From positions 1 to 10,832 of the forward strand of contig JAFRLD010000045.1 in assembly GCA_017431395.1 (NCBI GenBank): a stretch of 10,832 bases of DNA. Reading direction: 5' to 3'. Below, piece by piece: positions 6,223 to 10,832 of the stretch (within the stretch, counting starts at the first letter, position 1; the number at the start of each line of letters is the position of its first letter). The DNA is from Bacillota bacterium (GTDB lineage: Bacteria > Bacillota > Clostridia > Peptostreptococcales > Anaerovoracaceae). The notes under the pieces were generated by a model. That model had not been told where the DNA came from. It saw only the letters and a program-made list of their open reading frames with translations, and searched no databases. A program made the translations under genes and the position numbers.

Positions 6223-7425
6223 ATGAACAAAAAAATAGCAATGGGTTTCCACACCTGTGTGGACTATGAACTGATCTGGAATACAGATACAGTAGAATCA
6301 ATGATCCGGGCTTTTGAGATCAGAGAAGATGAGCTTCGGCTCGATGGGGCGGTGCATACGCAGCGTGACGCCTGGATCTACTGTCTGGCGCACCTGCGGG
6401 CGGGTATCGGAGGCGAGATCGTGCCGGACGATCCACAGTCGGTCATCGATTTCGCGGAGCACTTTGAACGCATCGTAACGTTGGGAGGGACCGCGACCCG
6501 GGCAGCCATCGCGCTGGATAAGCTGGGTTATGACACGGTGCTGCAGACCAGCTGCTGGAACGAACACGTACAGAAGCTCATGCCATCCCATGTGGCCGCC
6601 ATTCCAGGGGTGGAGGATGACGGAATGATCTACCCCCATGTGGTACTGACCTGCGGTCAGGGAGTAAGGATCCATGCGGGGGATATCGACTTCGTCACAC
6701 CCAGAGAAAACCGTATCATGATCTCTCATGACATGACCAGCCTGGACATGCCGGTGCTGCCGGAAGTCTTCGGACCGGCCATAGAGGATGCAGGGGTCTT
6801 CCTGCTGGGATGTTTCAGTGAGATCATGGAACGAAAAATACTTGACCGGGTGGTAAAGAATACGGCCCAGCTTTTGGAGTATCTTCCGAAGGATGCCGTT
6901 GTCATGTACGAGGACGGATGCTACGTGATGAAGGCATTTCGATATGCGGTCCACGAACATTTGCGCTCCTATATCGATGTGCTCAGCATGAACGAAGATG
7001 AGCTGCAGGAATATATCGGCAGGTCGATCGACGTGCTGGATGTGAAAGCCGTTGTCTCAGCCATACAGTGTGTCCATGAGTCGCTGGGAATCGAAAATGT
7101 GATCGTTCACTCGGCGAAATGGGCGCTGGCATACGGCAAGGAACCTCAGCGACTGCGGGAGGCCCTGATCGGTGGTTCGAACATGGCGTCCACGCGGTTC
7201 CGCTGCGGAGATGACATAACGCCTGAAAAGTATAATGAGACGCACTCCCTCCCTGACCGTGAGGACAGCTATGTTTTCTGTCAGGCCATCCGGGAAGCGC
7301 TGGGTGATCGTGTCTGCATCATCCCAAGCAAGGATCTGAGCCACATTGAGCATCCCTCGGTAGTCGGTTTGGGAGATTCCTTCGCGGGAGGATGCCTGCC
7401 GGGGCTGCTTGGATTGAAAGGGTAG
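6223..7425 (+). CDS. Sugar kinase of the ADP-dependent phosphofructokinase/glucokinase family
   Basis: A 400-residue ribokinase-fold protein, longer than ordinary PfkB kinases (about 300) and close to the ADP-dependent family (ADP_PFK_GK). Family-like landmarks in order are GFHTCVDYE (8-16, with a sugar-contacting Asp14), LGGTATRAAIALDKLGY (87-103), MYEDG (228-232), SMNEDEL (255-261), VHSAKWALAYG (295-305) and the C-terminal catalytic loop VVGLGDSFAGG (380-390) with base Asp385. Family members use ADP to phosphorylate glucose or fructose 6-phosphate; most characterised ones are archaeal. Flanked by two class II aldolases, this enzyme probably makes a ketose bisphosphate for them. The ribosome binding site is weak (GGAA at 6213-6216) behind a GC-rich stem-loop, so it may be translated less than its neighbours. 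Nucleotide use (ADP or ATP) and the sugar are inferred, not shown. A long ATP-dependent PfkB-type kinase is the main alternative. Confidence 0.75.
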   Translation: MNKKIAMGFHTCVDYELIWNTDTVESMIRAFEIREDELRLDGAVHTQRDAWIYCLAHLRAGIGGEIVPDDPQSVIDFAEHFERIVTLGGTATRAAIALDKLGYDTVLQTSCWNEHVQKLMPSHVAAIPGVEDDGMIYPHVVLTCGQGVRIHAGDIDFVTPRENRIMISHDMTSLDMPVLPEVFGPAIEDAGVFLLGCFSEIMERKILDRVVKNTAQLLEYLPKDAVVMYEDGCYVMKAFRYAVHEHLRSYIDVLSMNEDELQEYIGRSIDVLDVKAVVSAIQCVHESLGIENVIVHSAKWALAYGKEPQRLREALIGGSNMASTRFRCGDDITPEKYNETHSLPDREDSYVFCQAIREALGDRVCIIPSKDLSHIEHPSVVGLGDSFAGGCLPGLLGLKG

Positions 7426-7452
7426 TATCAGTTAAATCTTACAGGAGGGACT

Positions 7453-8307
7453 ATGTACGAGAAAACAGGAAATATCATCAAACTGGCAAGAGAAAGCAAT
7501 ACATCCGCGATCGCCTTCATCTGCATGGACTACGTGATGGCACGTACGGTCGTATATGCGGCGGAGAAGACGAACACGCCGGCTATCGTCATGCTGTATC
7601 CGGAACATGTGCCCGTGCAGCATACGACCGGGTTCCGGGGGTTCGCGACAGCAGTCAAAGAACTCGCCGGAGAGGTCAAAGTCCCGATCGGCTTGCACTG
7701 TGACCACGATTACACCTACGAAGCCATCATGAATACCATCGATTGCGGCTTCGAGTCGGTCATGATGGATGGATCCATGAATGATCTGGACACGAACATC
7801 GCATTGACGAAAAAAGTCGTAGACAAAGCGCATGAGCTGGGTGCCATCGTAGAAGGGGAGATCGGCCATGTCGGACTCGCAGCGGATGCAGACCAGAACC
7901 GGGAGGACCTGTTCACGAAGCCGGATGCTGCAGAGAAGTTCTGCAGGGAGACCGGGGTGGACACACTGGCGGTCTCCATCGGCAATGCCCATGGCGAGTA
8001 CAAGGAGACGCCGCATCTGGACATCCAGCGGCTGGAGGATATCAGAAACGCGACGGATGTGCCGCTCGTTCTCCATGGAGGCAGCGGGATCCCGGATGAT
8101 CAGCTGCTCGTCGCATTCTCCAAGGGCATCAACAAGTTCAATCTGGGGACGGATTTCCTCAGGAACTATTTCAAGGCTCTGACAGAGTTTACGGCGGAAT
8201 ACGCTGATGTTGCCGATCCGGTCCGTGTGATCAACATGCCGGAGTATGTACAGGCCAAGCTGCAGCCATATGTAGAGGACAGACTTAAGACGCTGTGCCG
8301 GTTCTAA
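7453..8307 (+). CDS. Second class II aldolase, divergent from the first
   Basis: A 284-residue class II aldolase with the catalytic and metal residues intact: LHCDHD (81-86; Asp84 catalytic, His85 zinc), VEGEIG (133-138; Glu136), GNAHGEY (177-183; His180 zinc), LHGGSG (207-212; His208 zinc) and the phosphate loop NKFNLGTDF (227-235). The N-terminal third is unlike its neighbour: it has AFICMDYVMART where the first aldolase has AFNISDYNMFNG, and the end is also different. It is therefore not a recent duplicate. The loops that hold a C1 phosphate are kept, so the substrate should still be a ketose 1-phosphate or bisphosphate, perhaps a different sugar or chain length. A strong AGGAGG (7443-7448) precedes the ATG, 27 bp after the kinase stop codon. 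It is the last gene of the operon and ends at a clear terminator. Confidence 0.88.
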   Translation: MYEKTGNIIKLARESNTSAIAFICMDYVMARTVVYAAEKTNTPAIVMLYPEHVPVQHTTGFRGFATAVKELAGEVKVPIGLHCDHDYTYEAIMNTIDCGFESVMMDGSMNDLDTNIALTKKVVDKAHELGAIVEGEIGHVGLAADADQNREDLFTKPDAAEKFCRETGVDTLAVSIGNAHGEYKETPHLDIQRLEDIRNATDVPLVLHGGSGIPDDQLLVAFSKGINKFNLGTDFLRNYFKALTEFTAEYADVADPVRVINMPEYVQAKLQPYVEDRLKTLCRF

Positions 8308-8314
8308 AAGAGAG

Positions 8315-8346
8315 AAGGAGATGCTTCTGATCGGCATCTCCTTTTT
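8315..8346. terminator. Bidirectional intrinsic terminator between convergent operons
   Basis: AAGGAGATGC (8315-8324) pairs perfectly with GCATCTCCTT (8334-8343) across a 9-nt loop and runs into a T-tract (8342-8346) on the plus strand. Read on the minus strand, the same stem is followed by TCTCTCTTTT. It separates the rightward aldolase gene from the leftward methyltransferase gene, which stop only 37 bp apart. The methyltransferase stop codon (8347-8345) overlaps the plus-strand T-tract. Confidence 0.88.
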
Positions 8347-9289
8347 ACTTGTTGTTTTTTGCTTTCTTTTGGGCAGATAGGGTATTCCTTTCCCAAAAGA
8401 CCCCATCCGTATAACCCTGGATCCGGGGATCTGCGTCCGCCATTTCGAGGCGCTTCTCAGCCCAGGCGCAATACTGCTCGTTGATCTCGATCCCGAGGTA
8501 ATCCCGGCGGAGTTTTTTCGCGGTCACAGAGGTGGAGCCGGAGCCGGCAAACGGATCGAAGACCAGATCGCCGGGACTGGAACTTGCCAGGATCAGTTTT
8601 GCCAGGAGCTTCTCGGGCTTCTGTGTCGGATGGGCGGTGTTCTCCGGCATAGACCAGTAGGGAACGGAGATGTCATCCCAGAAGTTGGAGGGATGCGTGT
8701 CCCGGAAGTTGCCGTCCGGTGTTTCCTCCCAGTCCTTAGGCTTGCCGTCCGAACGGTATGGAGCGATCACCCTGCGGCGGAGCTTGACATCGTCCACGTG
8801 AAAGGTGTATTGGTCGCTGGCGGTGGCGAACCAGATGTCTTCCATGCTGTTTTTCCAGTTCATCAGGGCGCCCCGTCCTTTCTCGCGCTGCCAGGTGATG
8901 CGGTTACGGACATGAAAATGTTTTTTCAGCGTCAGCCCGATGATCGCGCTGGATTGCCAGTCGCAGCAGACATAGATGGTGGCCGTGTCCTTTAATAACG
9001 GCTTACAGGCCCGGATCCATTTCTCGGTGAAATCCGCATAGGCTTCGTCAGAGGAGCGATGAAACGAATGGCCATGAAAATCCTTATCGATGTTGTAGGG
9101 AGGGTCGACGATCATCAGGTCCGCGAGAGCCGGAGGGAGCAAAGGCTGGACTTCGAACAGATCCCCGGCTATGGTCCGGTTCCTGACCGCATCCAAAGAG
9201 ACGGCCGTCTCCACCCGAAGGCACCGCGCCAGATACTCCCGGCCTTCTTCGAGACCGAAATCTATGGTTTTGTTCCTTCCTGCTTTCAT
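8345..9289 (-). CDS. Site-specific DNA methyltransferase, beta class (N6-adenine/N4-cytosine family)
   Basis: A 314-residue S-adenosylmethionine-dependent DNA methyltransferase. The catalytic motif IV, VDPPYNI (61-67), comes first, and the SAM-binding motif I, FDPFAGSGST (244-253), comes near the C-terminus. This order defines the beta class. HPTQKP (220-225) precedes motif I, and YLGIEIN (264-270) follows it. The DPPY form favours N6-adenine as the target, and the DNA sequence recognised cannot be predicted. The C-terminus ends in a short Lys-rich tail. A GGGGGAA site lies about 10 nt before the ATG, 16 bp after the dipeptidase gene. No restriction endonuclease or specificity gene is in the window, so this looks like a solitary methyltransferase with a regulatory or housekeeping role. 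A partner beyond the window is unlikely but not excluded. It resembles YhdJ-type enzymes in architecture. Confidence 0.9.
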   Translation of the reverse strand: MKAGRNKTIDFGLEEGREYLARCLRVETAVSLDAVRNRTIAGDLFEVQPLLPPALADLMIVDPPYNIDKDFHGHSFHRSSDEAYADFTEKWIRACKPLLKDTATIYVCCDWQSSAIIGLTLKKHFHVRNRITWQREKGRGALMNWKNSMEDIWFATASDQYTFHVDDVKLRRRVIAPYRSDGKPKDWEETPDGNFRDTHPSNFWDDISVPYWSMPENTAHPTQKPEKLLAKLILASSSPGDLVFDPFAGSGSTSVTAKKLRRDYLGIEINEQYCAWAEKRLEMADADPRIQGYTDGVFWERNTLSAQKKAKNNK

Positions 9290-9305
9290 GAAACTGTTTC
9301 CCCCA

Positions 9306-9950
9306 TCACCGCTTCAGATACTGCGAGGATACAGGGAACTCGAAATACGTATCCGGATACGGTTCATCTCCCAGTGTGAAGTGCCACCATTCGCAGTCGA
9401 TGGGTTCGAACCCGTGCCGGAGCATGACCTTCTGAAGGAGCATCCGGTTCTCGAACTGTTCCTCTGTGATCGTTCTGCAATCCGGGTGGGAGACCTCTCC
9501 GAAGAAATCGAACGGACTTCCCATATCGACTTCTTTGCCGCTGGCCATATCGAGCAGAGTCAGGTCGATCGTGCTGCCCCTGCTATGGCTGGACCGACTG
9601 GCGATGTAACCCTTCGAGAAGAGCTCCTGCTTCATCAGGTCCGGATAGAAACAGTACTTCATCCGGATGTCTGTATCCTCGATGCCCCACAGAACGAAAT
9701 GCTGCACCGCATTGGCCGGACGGTACGCGTCGAAGACCTTAAGGCGGTAGCCTTGCACATTCAGCTGATTGCTGACGGACTTAAGAGCCCGTGCGGCTTC
9801 TTTTGTCAGAAGGGCGCAGGGCTCCTCATATCCATCGATGCGATCACCGATAAAGTTATAAGTCGAAAAGTAACGGATCTCCTGGAGGATCCCCGGGACA
9901 TAATCCGACAGCAGAACGAATCCGGAGGAATCCATCGGGTCTTTTCTCAT
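9306..9950 (-). CDS. D-alanyl-D-alanine dipeptidase (VanX/DdpX family)
   Basis: A 214-residue zinc dipeptidase. The metal site is visible as SSHSRGSTIDLTL (120-132), with His122 and Asp129, and EWWHF (187-191), with catalytic Glu187 and zinc ligand His190. The VFDAYRP segment (72-78) supplies the conserved Arg77. These match the pattern established for VanX (His, Asp, Glu, His and an active-site Arg). The length is typical and there is no signal peptide, so it acts in the cytoplasm on free D-Ala-D-Ala. Without VanH/VanA ligase neighbours it is probably a housekeeping or recycling enzyme rather than a vancomycin resistance determinant. GGAGAAG (9964-9958) precedes the ATG, 14 bp after the aminotransferase stop codon, so the two genes are likely co-transcribed. 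A dipeptidase with another substrate is possible. Confidence 0.9.
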   Translation of the reverse strand: MRKDPMDSSGFVLLSDYVPGILQEIRYFSTYNFIGDRIDGYEEPCALLTKEAARALKSVSNQLNVQGYRLKVFDAYRPANAVQHFVLWGIEDTDIRMKYCFYPDLMKQELFSKGYIASRSSHSRGSTIDLTLLDMASGKEVDMGSPFDFFGEVSHPDCRTITEEQFENRMLLQKVMLRHGFEPIDCEWWHFTLGDEPYPDTYFEFPVSSQYLKR

Positions 9951-9964
9951 AGCGTTTCTTCTCC

Positions 9965-10832
9965 TTAACGGGGCTCTTTCGAATCCGCAGTGAAGGCTTC
10001 ATCATACCAGAGCATGATCTCCCTCAGCAGCGGATCATCGACATCGTATTTTACGTTACCGACATTGGCGATCGGGAGGACCTTGGGGGATGTGCCGCTG
10101 ATAAAGGCAGCATCAAACGAGGCGATCTCCAGCGCATTGATCAGCTCTTCGTGGAGCCTGATCCCCTTTTCCTGAAGGATCTCGATGATCTTACCGCGGG
10201 TAACGCCAGGCAGGACCTGATGGAGAGGGGAAGTGTACACTTCGCCGTCTTTGATAAAGAATATGTTGGAACGGCTGCCCTCGGTGACGCGTCCGCTGCG
10301 GTCAACGAGAATGACCTCATAGAGACCCTGTGAACGGATCGCCGCATCGGTGGCATCCCGCAGTGCCTGATCCATCATTTTGATATTGGGGTTCTTTCGC
10401 TCGCCTTGGAACAGGTCTGTAGGAACGCCCGCCCGGTACTGCTCCTCCGAAGGGTAGTGCGTCGGGTTCAGATACAGGATCGAGTGGCCGCTGATATCGA
10501 CCTCCAGTTTGAGGTTGTGGTTCAGGATCTTGCCTTCGGTACTCAGAGCACGGATGCTTTCTGCCAGTTTCTCGTAGGTGAAGGGCACCACCATCCCAAT
10601 GCTTCCGAGAGACCCCTCCAGCCGCGCGAAGTGCTCCGGCAGGAATTGCGGCCGGCCATCGGTCAGACGGATGACCTCGTAGACACTGGGGGTGTTGAGC
10701 CCGCCTTTCATAACGGCGGATCTGAAGTCCAGTGTCAGATCCTTTACCGCATCACGGATCTCATCATACGGGATCTGATCATAGTATACGATCAGATAGA
10801 TCTGCCCGTTTTGATTGAGCTGGCTGATGCCG
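9965..10832 (-). CDS. Class IV aminotransferase (BCAT/D-amino acid aminotransferase/ADC lyase fold), 5' end beyond window
   Basis: The reading frame is open to the right edge. An ATG at 10711 gives 248 residues, but it has no Shine-Dalgarno sequence, and the frame continues upstream for 40 more sense codons with no other ATG, GTG or TTG. The true start therefore probably lies outside the window. Counting from that ATG, the PLP fold is shown by SVYEVIR (9-15), PEHFARLEGS (25-34), the candidate catalytic Lys111 in PNIKMMDQALRD, VTEGSRSNIFF (142-152, with Glu144 contacting the PLP nitrogen), PGVTRGKI (168-175) and GTSPKVLP (206-213). The family includes branched-chain aminotransferases, D-amino acid aminotransferases and aminodeoxychorismate lyases, and the motifs do not separate these. 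Co-transcription with a D-Ala-D-Ala dipeptidase makes a D-amino acid aminotransferase attractive, but this is inference. Confidence 0.85.
   Translation of the reverse strand, partial: GISQLNQNGQIYLIVYYDQIPYDEIRDAVKDLTLDFRSAVMKGGLNTPSVYEVIRLTDGRPQFLPEHFARLEGSLGSIGMVVPFTYEKLAESIRALSTEGKILNHNLKLEVDISGHSILYLNPTHYPSEEQYRAGVPTDLFQGERKNPNIKMMDQALRDATDAAIRSQGLYEVILVDRSGRVTEGSRSNIFFIKDGEVYTSPLHQVLPGVTRGKIIEILQEKGIRLHEELINALEIASFDAAFISGTSPKVLPIANVGNVKYDVDDPLLREIMLWYDEAFTADSKEPR

Noticed and set aside
7432..8406. A long minus-strand frame opposite the second aldolase gene
   Set aside because: It runs antisense across a gene with intact catalytic motifs and through the terminator, and it has no recognisable protein features.
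9306..9950. Vancomycin resistance determinant
   Set aside because: VanX-type dipeptidase motifs are present, but there is no VanH dehydrogenase, VanA/B ligase or VanRS regulator in the window. A lone dipeptidase is better read as housekeeping or recycling.

Overview
The window looks like a chromosomal carbohydrate-utilisation locus from a Gram-positive anaerobe of the Firmicutes, most likely class Clostridia and perhaps Lachnospiraceae. This rests on the lipoprotein-type sugar-binding protein, the split CUT1 ABC transporter without its own ATPase, strong AGGAGG-type ribosome binding sites, and the style of the xylulokinase and D-lyxose isomerase proteins. The assignment is made by eye and was not tested by any search. 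There are no RNA genes, insertion sequences, CRISPR arrays or transcriptional regulator genes in view.

Left block (1-1799, minus strand): a tight leftward operon of a cupin D-lyxose isomerase, an aldose 1-epimerase (LacX/YeaD-like) and the start of a xylulokinase that runs off the window. These enzymes would take D-lyxose (or a related aldose such as D-mannose) through anomer equilibration and isomerisation to a ketose, then to a ketose phosphate such as D-xylulose 5-phosphate.

Divergent control region (1800-2049): AT-rich and without a believable gene. It carries two near-consensus sigma-A promoters pointing away from each other, each with a 17-bp spacer. Between and beyond them lie a pair of 10-bp direct repeats and inverted repeats that could be regulator sites.

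Central block (2050-8307, plus strand): sugar-binding lipoprotein, two CUT1 permeases, a class II ketose-bisphosphate aldolase, a kinase of the ADP-dependent phosphofructokinase/glucokinase type, and a second, divergent class II aldolase. The likely logic is import, phosphorylation of a ketose phosphate to a bisphosphate, and cleavage to trioses. Stem-loops sit in three of the intercistronic gaps, and a bidirectional terminator ends the block. Because the block shares its control region with the lyxose isomerase operon, both probably serve the same or related sugars.

Right block (8345-10832, minus strand): an unrelated-looking leftward operon of a class IV aminotransferase (its 5' end lies beyond the window), a VanX/DdpX-type D-Ala-D-Ala dipeptidase, and an apparently solitary beta-class DNA methyltransferase. 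The gaps of about 15 bp suggest co-transcription.

The most unusual content is the combination of an ADP-dependent-type sugar kinase with two different class II aldolases beside a lyxose isomerase/xylulokinase operon. I see no defence, phage or wholly unknown system; novelty, if any, lies in the substrate and route of the sugar pathway.
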